Shown piece after piece: positions 11,530 through 19,739 of a stretch of DNA of 64,000 nucleotides. The translations under genes and the position numbers were made by a program. Below the pieces are notes generated by a model, which made no database searches, had not been told where the DNA came from, and saw nothing but the letters and a program-made list of their open reading frames with translations. Numbering within the stretch: the first letter of the stretch is position 1; each line of letters begins with the position of its first letter. The stretch lies in NCBI GenBank assembly GCA_020912385.1, contig CP087208.1:1736001-1800000 (forward strand). Direction: 5' to 3'. Source of the DNA: Neofusicoccum parvum. Taxonomy: Eukaryota; Ascomycota; Dothideomycetes; Botryosphaeriales; Botryosphaeriaceae.

Positions 11530-13926
11530 ATGGCTAGCAATATCCCAAGCCCGCCTGCCGTCGCTGGCCCCGGCCCGCCCGTTCAGGCACCCTCTCCAAC
11601 GCCTGCTCTCACCGGTCCTTCTCAACCGCCTCCAATGGCGTCGTACGCCTCGTCGCGTCCAACTCGTGGCGACGCTTCAGCGCAACCGCCATCGATGGCC
11701 TCCTACCACGTCGGCCCTCCTTCGAACGTTGGAAACCTAACATATCAGCCACCTATGATCCCCTACGACTCATACCCTCCCACTGGTCCCGGTGTGATGA
11801 TGCACCCACCTCCAGCTCCAAGGCCTTCACACAGGTTGATCCCTTCCGCTGGCATGGCACTTGTACAGCAGCGCCAGCAGCAGCAGCAGAACAGGCAGCA
11901 ACAGGCCATGGCCACATACCACCAACCCCCTCAGCCTGGCAGGAGCTCCGCGACCCCGGTGCCCTCAATGGCCGTCAACCACCAACTGCCGAGCATCCAA
12001 CAGCGTGCTGATCCGGCTCCGCGTATGCGCGCCACCAACTCACCTTTCAATCTCCCACCCGCGATGACACAGACGACGCCGGTACACTCACAGCAGCAGC
12101 CGCAACAGCACCAGCCACCCGCGCACCACCACTCTCTCCAGCAACAAAACCAGCAACCCCAGCAGCAGCGCCAGCAACCGCACCACCATCACCACCACCC
12201 CCCCACCGCCGCGCCCACGCTCCCACAACCCCCCCTCATCGAGCCGCACCCACTCTCCCCATCCCTCGCCGACCTCAAGCTCATCGCGCACCCGATCCCT
12301 CCAACCCTCCTCCCCCACCTCTCCCTCACCACCTCCTCCAGCCTGGCCCGCCTCTTCCTCGACTTCGAGTACCGCGACCTCAGCGCCACGGACTACGCGA
12401 TTCCTGACATCCACCCGGCGCAGCGCGCCTGGCTGGCCGCCCACCTGCGCGCCCTCAACGCCGCGCGGCGCGAGAGCGGCGTGCGGCTCGTCGCGCACTG
12501 GCAGCGCCTGGTGCGGGAGGGTGTTGAGGACGGGGAAGGCGTGCCGGGCGGGCGGGAGGAGGAGCTCAGGCGGTTGGATTGGGTGGCGAGGGAGGTGTAT
12601 GGCAGGTGTGCGGATGGGACGAGGTTGCCGGTGCTGGTGTGGGAGTATGTGCAGCTGCGGCAGGTGCGCGGGCCGAGCGCGAAGGAGTGGGAGGATTTTG
12701 TGGTGGATGCGGTGGGGGAGGTGTGGCGGATGAAGGAGAGGAGGGAGAGGGCGAGGAGGTGGGTGGAGAATGGGGAGGAGGGCGAGGAGGAGTGGAGGGA
12801 TGCGGGTGAAGTGTCGACTGTGCGGGTTGGAGGCGGGGTGGTTGGGGAGGTGGAGTTGAAGGCGGCGATGAGGGAGAGGCATCAGAGGCAGAGGAGCGTG
12901 GAGGTGGTGGATGTGCCGCCTGCTGGTGTTTCGAAGATAAGGTCTCCGCCGAGGACGGCTGGTTCGGCTGGCAGGCAGAGGTCGAGCACGGTGGTGAAGC
13001 CGAAGCCGGTGAAGTTCGCACAGTCAAAGACTCCGAAGAAGCGTGGTGGGAAGAAGGGATCGAAGGGACAGGTGATGTTCCAGCCACCACTTGCAGGGAG
13101 TTCCGGGAGTGCCATCAACCCTATTGCGGTTGACTCAGACCTTCCGGACTATCCTGATGATTACGGCGCTGGCAACATGGTGTCTGTTACGGATAAGTAC
13201 AGCATCGCTGCGTACAGTAGCTCCGGGCCAGACCGTACTGTCACTGCGCAGAACACCGCTGGCCAGATTCTGAACTACCCCGAGACCCCCGAGACCAAAC
13301 CAACCGAGCAGTTTCTTGGCTCTCAGAACGCTACCGCTACCAGCACCACCGTCGATCACAGCAGCACCACTCCTGCTCCGGCCCCTCAATTGTTGGATTA
13401 TCCGCCCATATTCAGCACTGACGCCGAGTCGACCCATGCTACCACGCAACAGAACATCGCCGCCCCCAGTACCCTCAACACGAACAATAGCCCTCACATT
13501 CCGGCCAACGCCTCCCCTAACTTTCCGGAAGACTACATCAACTCCAGCGATGGCCAACAACCCACCATCACCCCCGACGAGCACAGCGCCGTCGCCACCA
13601 CAGCGTCCCCCAACACCCCGCAAAACACCGCCACCCACATGCCCATCCCGCCCTCCAGCGCCGCCACAGACACCCCGAGCGGCGGCACCGGCAGCACCAC
13701 TCCCCAGCCGGGCCCCCTCCCCAGCGCAGACAACACCCAGCCCGGCGCGGCCCCTGCACCATCCAAGCTTCCCCCTGCCACCTCTCCAGCTGATCCACCG
13801 GCCCCGCACCCTCCGCAGATACAGGTCAACAGCCAGGATCTCGCCGTGTCGCAGCTGGACGGCGCGTTCGACGTGAGCGATGAGGTGTTGGACGCGCTGT
13901 TCAACGGCGTGTTGGAGGGGCCGTAG
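11530..13926 (+). CDS. Uncharacterised Pro/Gln-rich protein, 798 aa
   Basis: I do not recognise a family. A single uninterrupted frame from an ATG at 11530. Residues 1-235 are Pro/Ser/Gln-rich with CAG-rich polyglutamine tracts (around 11866-11910 and 12090-12180) and a His run. Residues about 240-420 look folded: helix-rich and charged, including LARLFLDFEYRDLSATDYAI, HPAQRAWLAAHLRALNAARRE and RLPVLVWEYVQLRQVRG. A basic region with KFAQSKTPKKRGGKKGSKGQ near residue 500 may be a nuclear localisation signal. The rest is Thr/Pro-rich and disordered, ending in an acidic-hydrophobic helix (LDGAFDVSDEVLDALFNGVL). The layout resembles a transcriptional co-regulator or chromatin-associated protein; that is inference from composition only. 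Confidence 0.8.
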   Translation: MASNIPSPPAVAGPGPPVQAPSPTPALTGPSQPPPMASYASSRPTRGDASAQPPSMASYHVGPPSNVGNLTYQPPMIPYDSYPPTGPGVMMHPPPAPRPSHRLIPSAGMALVQQRQQQQQNRQQQAMATYHQPPQPGRSSATPVPSMAVNHQLPSIQQRADPAPRMRATNSPFNLPPAMTQTTPVHSQQQPQQHQPPAHHHSLQQQNQQPQQQRQQPHHHHHHPPTAAPTLPQPPLIEPHPLSPSLADLKLIAHPIPPTLLPHLSLTTSSSLARLFLDFEYRDLSATDYAIPDIHPAQRAWLAAHLRALNAARRESGVRLVAHWQRLVREGVEDGEGVPGGREEELRRLDWVAREVYGRCADGTRLPVLVWEYVQLRQVRGPSAKEWEDFVVDAVGEVWRMKERRERARRWVENGEEGEEEWRDAGEVSTVRVGGGVVGEVELKAAMRERHQRQRSVEVVDVPPAGVSKIRSPPRTAGSAGRQRSSTVVKPKPVKFAQSKTPKKRGGKKGSKGQVMFQPPLAGSSGSAINPIAVDSDLPDYPDDYGAGNMVSVTDKYSIAAYSSSGPDRTVTAQNTAGQILNYPETPETKPTEQFLGSQNATATSTTVDHSSTTPAPAPQLLDYPPIFSTDAESTHATTQQNIAAPSTLNTNNSPHIPANASPNFPEDYINSSDGQQPTITPDEHSAVATTASPNTPQNTATHMPIPPSSAATDTPSGGTGSTTPQPGPLPSADNTQPGAAPAPSKLPPATSPADPPAPHPPQIQVNSQDLAVSQLDGAFDVSDEVLDALFNGVLEGP

Positions 13927-15194
13927 GGGCGCGGCATTGCGTTGATGGCGTGGGTGAGTGTGGGGTCTGAGTGGAGGTGGAGGTGTGGGGTGCGGTCTCT
14001 GGCGATGGGTGACTTCGGGGCTTTGGCTGACAGCTTGGATAAGGGAATGGTTTTTTGGATTGCGTGTTGGATTGGCTTCACTTTCTTTCTTTCTTCTTTT
14101 CTTCTCTTGGATATCAGAAACGGCAACTACATAGTAAAGGTATGGAGCGCAGGAGTTGCGAGTACTTGGATATGGAAAACGGAGACGGGACTTATAAGAT
14201 GTTGCTGGTCGGTTTGCTATCATTTGCTGCGTCTACACAGTAGTTAGCTTACATCGGAAGTCTAGCGTGACCGGCGGAGGTTGGGGATAATCAGATCAAT
14301 AGAATAACATAAAACCCAAAGTCCTTCTGCACATGATAGAAAGGTGAATAATCCATCAGTACATGACTGTCGTGGTCTCCATAGGTAAGACCAATGTTAT
14401 CCTCCAATCGGCTCTCCGCATGATTCAGGAAAGCATTCTTAGTATCCTTAGGGCCCAAATTCTCTACCTTGGTCACGGTGAAAGACACCTGCTACTTCCT
14501 GTTTTCACTCATGGCCGAAAATGGAAATCCTTGAGGTTTCTAGAAGTAGTCTCTGAAGCATCAAAAGGTTCTTCACACTATATCTTTAGTTGTAGATGGA
14601 TAGAACACCCTGCGGATTCAGCTTTGCGCAGAATAGTTCTGAATATACCTTAACAGGGCTTGTAATTAAGCCCTATTAACTCGTCGGCTTGCTAAGCCAG
14701 GGCCTGCTAACATGCTAGATTGCTAAGTATTGCTAAGATGGACTTGATAGGCAAAATTGATTACATTAATTGATGTGGCTTGATTACTGGAAGCCCTGCT
14801 CGAAACCGATCGAAATGACATGACAACTTTGCAGTACTGTATTGAACATGCTGCTTGCTTCCTAGTACGATAGCTCCTCAAGTTGAGTAAGAGTTATCCT
14901 GGTCAGGATTCTGACACGCAGGGCGAGAATGAGAATTTATGGCCGCGATAGCAGCGGCTATGAGCATGCAGGTGATCAGGGTTCCCAATTTGTCGCTATT
15001 AATAGGCAAGGCTGTACTACGTAGAGCAACCGAGAAAATAAAACGCAGAGGTTCGTCCCGCAGCAGTGATCCCGCCCGTTCCTCAGCCTCGTCCCTCACA
15101 ATCATCAACTGTGACGTTTGAATTTCGCCCTGCGCACCATCCTTCCGAGTTACTGTCAGACGTTCTTTTTGTGAGAGAAGCTTGTGAGCCTAAT
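13927..15194. other. Intergenic, partly TA-rich with short repeated motif
   Basis: 1.27 kb. A pyrimidine-rich tract lies near 14082-14107. A minus-strand frame at 14488-14291 has a protein-like translation (ENLGPKDTKNAFLNHAESR, YGDHDSHVLMDYSPFYHV) but no ATG or clear splice partner. At 14654-14673 a hairpin-like AGGGCTT...AAGCCCT occurs, followed by five TGCTAA/TGCTAG motifs within about 60 bases. May hold a gene or transposon relic; promoter of the HET gene at the right end. Confidence 0.4.
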
Positions 15195-16976
15195 ATGCAT
15201 CTCTTGCACTGCCATCGGGGTTCGGAGGACAACATCATCGTCAGTCTTGAGGAACACAACGAAGCCGATGCGCCGCTATATGCCATACTTTCCCACCGCT
15301 GGGGCTCTCCTGGCGAGGAAGCGAGCTTTCAAGACTTCATGAATGGTACTGCAGAGTTCAAAAAAGGATATGCTAAGGTACAAGGATGCTGTGCGCAGGC
15401 ACTGGAGGACGGCCTCTCCCACGTCTGGATTGACACGTGCTGCATCGACAAGAGCAGCAGTGCAGAGCTCTCAGAAGCCATCAATTCCATGTTCCGCTAC
15501 TACAAGAATGCCGGCGTTTGCTATGCGTACCTGCAAGACGTTACAACGGCAGAGAGAGAGCCCCATGCAACAAACTCGGAGTTCAGAAAGAGCGTTTGGT
15601 TCAAGCGTGGCTGGACGCTGCAAGAACTGATCGCTCCGAAGAACGTCGTTTTCTTCTCCAAAGACTGGATCGAGATTGGTACCCGAAAAAGCTTAGCCGA
15701 AACCTTGGAGCAAATCACAAATATCAGCTGGCAGATTCTCTGGGATCCAGCGAGGATGAAGGATGCTAATGTTGCAACAAGGATGTCGTGGGCCGCAGCA
15801 CGGAACACAACCAGAGTCGAAGACAGGGCGTATTCACTGATGGGTATATTCGATGTCAACATGCCTGTTATCTACGGTGAAGGCGAAGAAGCTTTCATAC
15901 GACTCCAGTTGGAAATCATCAGGAAATCCACGGATCATAGCATCTTTGCTTGGGAAGATCGACCTCGAGACTCATCTACTGTAATCTGTTCCGGTATACT
16001 TGCTAGGGATCCCAAGCTGTTCTTCAATGGCTCCAAAATCAAGACCCTGAACCTCAGAGCTATTTCGAAGGAGAATGTCGATAACAAAGAACACTATGAG
16101 TTGTCCAACCTGGGACTGCGAATTTGGCTACCCGCACAGCCGCTGAGAGTCGGGAGGGATGATTTACTTCGTGTGGAATTAGCGTGCTGTATGCGTGGAT
16201 CCAATTCCAACGCCTACGACGATCCCTTCACCATTTATCTGGAACCAGTCCGCACGGCTTCTAGTTCAAAGCAGTACAGGAGATTGATTATGCACAACAA
16301 CTCTCACGGCACTTTCAATGATAAGAGACGTCACAACAGCATGCCCAGCATACTCGCTATAGGGCTGCGCCGGATGCGGCCTACATTGAATCCGGTCAAG
16401 CTCTGCGAGCTGTTTATCGACACGTCCTTTTGGTCTGAATTCCAGCAACGAGGCATCGACTTGTTACGTCTCGTAAACGTATTCAGAGGGAGAAATCAAG
16501 CTTGGACTGTGCAGATCAACCATACCGGCTTCGAAAACCTTATCGTGGTTGATACTATTACTAGTCACGGTCTGGAAAAGCGCCCGCCTGGAATGGACCC
16601 AAAGGCTTCTGTTCGCAGATACACAACCAGAGGTTTTTCTTTTGGGATCCGGCTCCGCAATACAAGCACGGATGAAGCACTCGTGGCAGTCATCTACTTC
16701 GATGGAATCTCGTCTTCGTGTGATTTGGAAGTACACGTCCGGCCTCATATCTGGGAAACTGATCTTCATGAGTCTCATGGGTATCATGCGTCTAATCATT
16801 CCAGGGAACTTAGCAGAGCAGAGATGGAACACAGATCTGATTGGGTCAGGCGCTATCTACCACAAACAAAGCGAGACGTCATCTTGTCGGCGAGATATGT
16901 GGCAAGCCCAGACGGTCAGCAAGTCGTCAAAGCAAGGATATCTTTGCAAGATTCATCGTCAAGTTCTACATATTAG
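15195..16976 (+). CDS. HET-domain (heterokaryon incompatibility) protein
   Basis: Encodes a 593-residue protein of the HET family, used by filamentous fungi in programmed cell death after fusion of unlike individuals and possibly in wider immunity. Start chosen at ATG 15195, giving MHLLHCHRGSEDNIIVSLEE, like other HET proteins; the open frame upstream lacks an ATG. The HET domain covers roughly residues 5-170, with the three usual blocks: PLYAILSHRWG near 30, HVWIDTCCIDKSSSAELSEA near 80, and FKRGWTLQELIAP near 140. After it comes AYSLMGIFDVNMPVIYGEGE near residue 220, common in HET proteins of the HET-E/D/vegetative incompatibility class. The C-terminal half has no recognised repeats or NACHT module. 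No intron. Partner or allelic specificity cannot be told. Confidence 0.92.
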   Translation: MHLLHCHRGSEDNIIVSLEEHNEADAPLYAILSHRWGSPGEEASFQDFMNGTAEFKKGYAKVQGCCAQALEDGLSHVWIDTCCIDKSSSAELSEAINSMFRYYKNAGVCYAYLQDVTTAEREPHATNSEFRKSVWFKRGWTLQELIAPKNVVFFSKDWIEIGTRKSLAETLEQITNISWQILWDPARMKDANVATRMSWAAARNTTRVEDRAYSLMGIFDVNMPVIYGEGEEAFIRLQLEIIRKSTDHSIFAWEDRPRDSSTVICSGILARDPKLFFNGSKIKTLNLRAISKENVDNKEHYELSNLGLRIWLPAQPLRVGRDDLLRVELACCMRGSNSNAYDDPFTIYLEPVRTASSSKQYRRLIMHNNSHGTFNDKRRHNSMPSILAIGLRRMRPTLNPVKLCELFIDTSFWSEFQQRGIDLLRLVNVFRGRNQAWTVQINHTGFENLIVVDTITSHGLEKRPPGMDPKASVRRYTTRGFSFGIRLRNTSTDEALVAVIYFDGISSSCDLEVHVRPHIWETDLHESHGYHASNHSRELSRAEMEHRSDWVRRYLPQTKRDVILSARYVASPDGQQVVKARISLQDSSSSSTY

Positions 16977-17484
16977 GAGAAGGGGCATGGGTTAGTCACA
17001 GCTTTTAAAGCGGCCTTAGTGCTTCATTATCTCAAGGTTTAAGAGGAAACTATCTCCTACCAAATAGCATGTGCTTGTTATCCCCGCTACTAAGTTCCCT
17101 TACGCTCAAAGAAATCTCTACAGTTCGGGATTCTGGATACGTAATCTGGTCCTCTCCGTGACACAACGTGGAGCTGAATGAAAGCATTTCATCTGTAAAA
17201 CTTGAAAGCAAGTGGGAAAGTGAGGACATGATACCGGGGAGCTCAATTCTTGCATAAGTGGATAAACTCAGTGAACATACGAAGAAAAGCAGGGCAAAGG
17301 AAACGTAAGTAAGTGAGGGTAACGGGTGGGGGGCAAAAGATCAATGGAGCATATAGCGCTGCCGAAAGACTTGAAAGAGCACGACGAAAGCAGAACGCTG
17401 AACCACAACCCAAGCAGGGGCGGCCGAGAACCAGCTCGGAAACACCAACATCCACCGTCCTCAACAGCCAGCAGAGCAAGACCT
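16977..17484. other. Intergenic, convergent 3' ends
   Basis: 508 bp between the ends of the HET gene (plus) and RNase A (minus). No coding or repeat feature recognised. Confidence 0.45.
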
Positions 17485-18036
17485 CTACCAAGTCCCGGAA
17501 CACCCAACAAACCCCCTCCAGCTCGACGCCCCCGTGTGCGTAATCTGCCCCGCGCCGACGCAGACGCCAGCCCGGAGGTAGCTCACGATGCAGCGATCAG
17601 CGCCCGGCGGTCCTGCACACACACATCGTCAGTCCCAGCACCACATCTGAAGCCAAAGGACCCAGCTCACCGCCCGTGTACGCCCGCCCCTCTTTCGTCA
17701 GCGGAAACTCCCAGAACGTGCCCCGCGGCAACGCCTGGAACCGGAACCCCTCACGGTTCTGATACTCGCAGGGGTACCGGTTGGGATTGGGCTTGGGCCC
17801 GGCGCCGGTGCCGCGGGCGATGTGGTCGCAGGCGGCACGCTCGCAGGCGTGGATGTGCGCGGCGGTGTAGTGCATCGGGCCGCAGGTGGTTGAGCCAGTG
17901 CGGGAGCGGTGATGGGTCACGGCGGTGGTGGCGGTGAAGAGGTGTGTGATGGTGAGAGCAAAGAGGGAGAGCTGTGGATGGGCGTGAGAGCGCTGAGGCC
18001 GAGGGAGGGAGTGTGATTTACCTTGAAGAACTGCAT
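17485..18036 (-). CDS. Secreted RNase of N1/T1/U2 family, copy A, catalytic His replaced
   Basis: A 147-residue secreted protein in three exons: 18036-18022, 17971-17671 and 17612-17485. Introns of 50 nt (GTAAAT...CAG) and 58 nt (GTGAGC...CAG) keep frame. Exon 1 is only five codons; the splice creates the signal peptide [20 protein letters not shown]. The microbial RNase fold is shown by FWEFPL with Glu93 (T1 Glu58 equivalent), GGPPGADR with Arg112 (T1 Arg77), and ITHTGAS with His131 (T1 His92), then FVGCSGTW at the end. The first catalytic position is YPCEY: Tyr71 is kept but Cys73 stands where T1 has His40. Six or more cysteines suggest disulfides. Loss of that His predicts altered or lost catalysis, though binding could persist. 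A tandem paralogue lies upstream. Substrate and host role are unknown. Confidence 0.85.
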
Positions 18037-18688
18037 GATTGCGGTGATGGTTTGGGGTTTGGTTTGTTGAAGGAGCGAGTTCGGGGTTTCTAGAATTGGG
18101 GTGAAATGAATGTAGATAGGAAATAGGAACGAACAGACTGGAGATAGAGGGAATGGATGGGTTAAAACAGCGAAGACTGAAGAGAAGGGTAATGAGACCG
18201 TTTCCCAGAGCATTTATGCCAAGTGGAGAACAAAGATATCAACGAAGGTCTTACTTAAAAGTCAATTGTATTGCCAAGACCAGGGCTTGAATCTATCAAG
18301 TCACTATCGAGACATCATCCTCTGCCAAGTGCTCTTCAGTCAATGACACGGAAACATCTGCATTCTGAACCACTTTGATATATGATACCTCCCTCCATCC
18401 GGTCTCTTGGCACCACCGGAAACATCCAAAGAGAAACTTAGCATCAGCTCTCCACTCAGACGCCATCCAATGCTTGTTTGTTTTGCTCAGACATCATCCA
18501 ATGCCGAGAGCTTTTCAAGACAGAACGCAAAACGCAGAACGCAAAACGCAGAACGCGGAACGGAGAACGCAGAACGGAGAACGCAGAACGCAGAACGGAG
18601 AACGCAGAACGCAGAACGCAGAACGGAGAATCAAAGCCTAAACAACGAAGACCAGAAAGACACCCCAACAGCCGTCAGAAAACCACCG
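18037..18688. other. Spacer between the tandem RNase genes
   Basis: 652 bp holding the copy A promoter and the copy B 3' flank. About 18352-18475 resembles 19606-19735 upstream of copy B, marking the duplication. A tandem 7-bp array is listed separately. Confidence 0.5.
18521..18630. repeat. Tandem 7-bp array (AACGCAG / AACGGAG)
   Basis: About fifteen head-to-tail heptamers, alternating between AACGCAG and AACGGAG with a few variants (AACGCAA, AACGCGG). Lies between the duplicated RNase genes. All three frames of the array are open because seven is not a multiple of three and no unit contains a stop, so the open frames across it are an artefact of the repeat. Confidence 0.85.
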
Positions 18689-19300
18689 CTACCAGGTACC
18701 CGAACACGCAACGAACCGATTCCTGGTTGCACCAATATGAGTGATCTGACCAGCAGGCAGACATGCACGCGGCCTCCCCCACACGTAGTTGACAACACAC
18801 CGATCAGGGCCGGGCCCGCGGCCTGCTCATTAAACTTATGTGTCAGTGATTGCTGGGTTCTTTCGTAATAACTTAAGAAAGGAAAACAACACTGAATTCA
18901 GTCATGACGGATCATCACTCACCACCGACAAACCCGCCGTCATCCGAGATCAGCGGGAACTCCCAGAAGTTACCTCTCATCCCGTGGAAGTGAAAATCTT
19001 CCTTGTTCCAGTACCTGTGCGGCCACTTTCGTAAGATGGGTTCACCATACTGATTTCTAGCACGGGAAAGGACGCTGGTGTCCCTCTCGATGTGCTGGCA
19101 CGCTTGGGTTGTGCAGTTTGAGACGTGAGCGGTAGTGTATCGCTTGTTGCCGCAGGTGGTGGCTGCGTATACGCGGGTTTTGACAAGTGCTGGCAGGATT
19201 GAAGTGGCAGCGAGAAAGAGGAGAAGGAAGGACTGAGGAAACTCATTAGCTTGGCGAATTCCAGTTGAGCTTAGAGTGCAAGGACCTTGGGGGAAACCAT
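18689..19300 (-). CDS. Secreted RNase of N1/T1/U2 family, copy B
   Basis: A 152-residue secreted protein with the same three-exon plan as its neighbour: 19300-19286, 19232-18923 and 18822-18689. Intron 1 (53 nt) again follows codon 5 in phase 0, with an uncommon GTCCTT donor; intron 2 (100 nt, GTGAGT...CAG) is at the same phase and the same place just before the P-D-R block. The signal peptide reads MVSPKSFLLLFLAATSILPA. Catalytic candidates are His77 in KWPHRY (T1 His40), Glu96 in FWEFPL, Arg116 in GPDR and His137 in ITHIGA. The residue equivalent to T1 Tyr38 is Trp75. It ends in FVACSGTW like copy A. All four principal catalytic positions are kept, so it is likely active on RNA outside the cell; guanine specificity is not established. 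Confidence 0.85.
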
Positions 19301-19739
19301 GTTGTGCTAGAGAGATGAAAGAGCGGCTCGAGAAAATAGAATGGAAGTTACAGAGTCAAGAAGAGGGTGCTTGATGATGATGCGGAAAAGAGAAAAGAAA
19401 ACAAGTGCCGGCTGCTGAATGCCAGATTATCTTCCCCAGGGTCCTCATGCAAAAAGATTTTTTATAGGTGCCCCGTATGAGGTCAATGAAGAGGCTCACC
19501 AGACAATCGATTGTCTCTGAAACACTCTAAAGAACCGCCAGTCTCACACAATGGCCAAAGCCCATGTCTAGCTCTCGAGGAGTAAGTTCAAGTCAACAAC
19601 AAGGAATCATCTGAATTCTGAACCACTTTTACTGATGCTACCTCTCTCCACCTGATCTCTTTTGAGCGATCCACCTGCAACGTCGCACAACGGGAATATC
19701 AACTCTGCCCCTCCCCTCTCACGCCATCTAATGCAACCC
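19301..19739. promoter_or_regulatory. RNase copy B promoter and CysRS 3' flank
   Basis: 439 bp between two minus-strand genes. The part at 19606-19735 has a diverged copy at 18352-18475 (shared CATCTG..ATTCTGAACCACTTT and ACGCCATC.AATGC), so the duplicated unit reached almost to the CysRS stop codon. Confidence 0.5.

Noticed and set aside
18375..18868. Arg/Asn/Glu repeat proteins across the heptamer array (plus strand)
   Set aside because: The 7-bp period keeps all frames open; repeat artefact antisense to the RNase copy B 3' exon.
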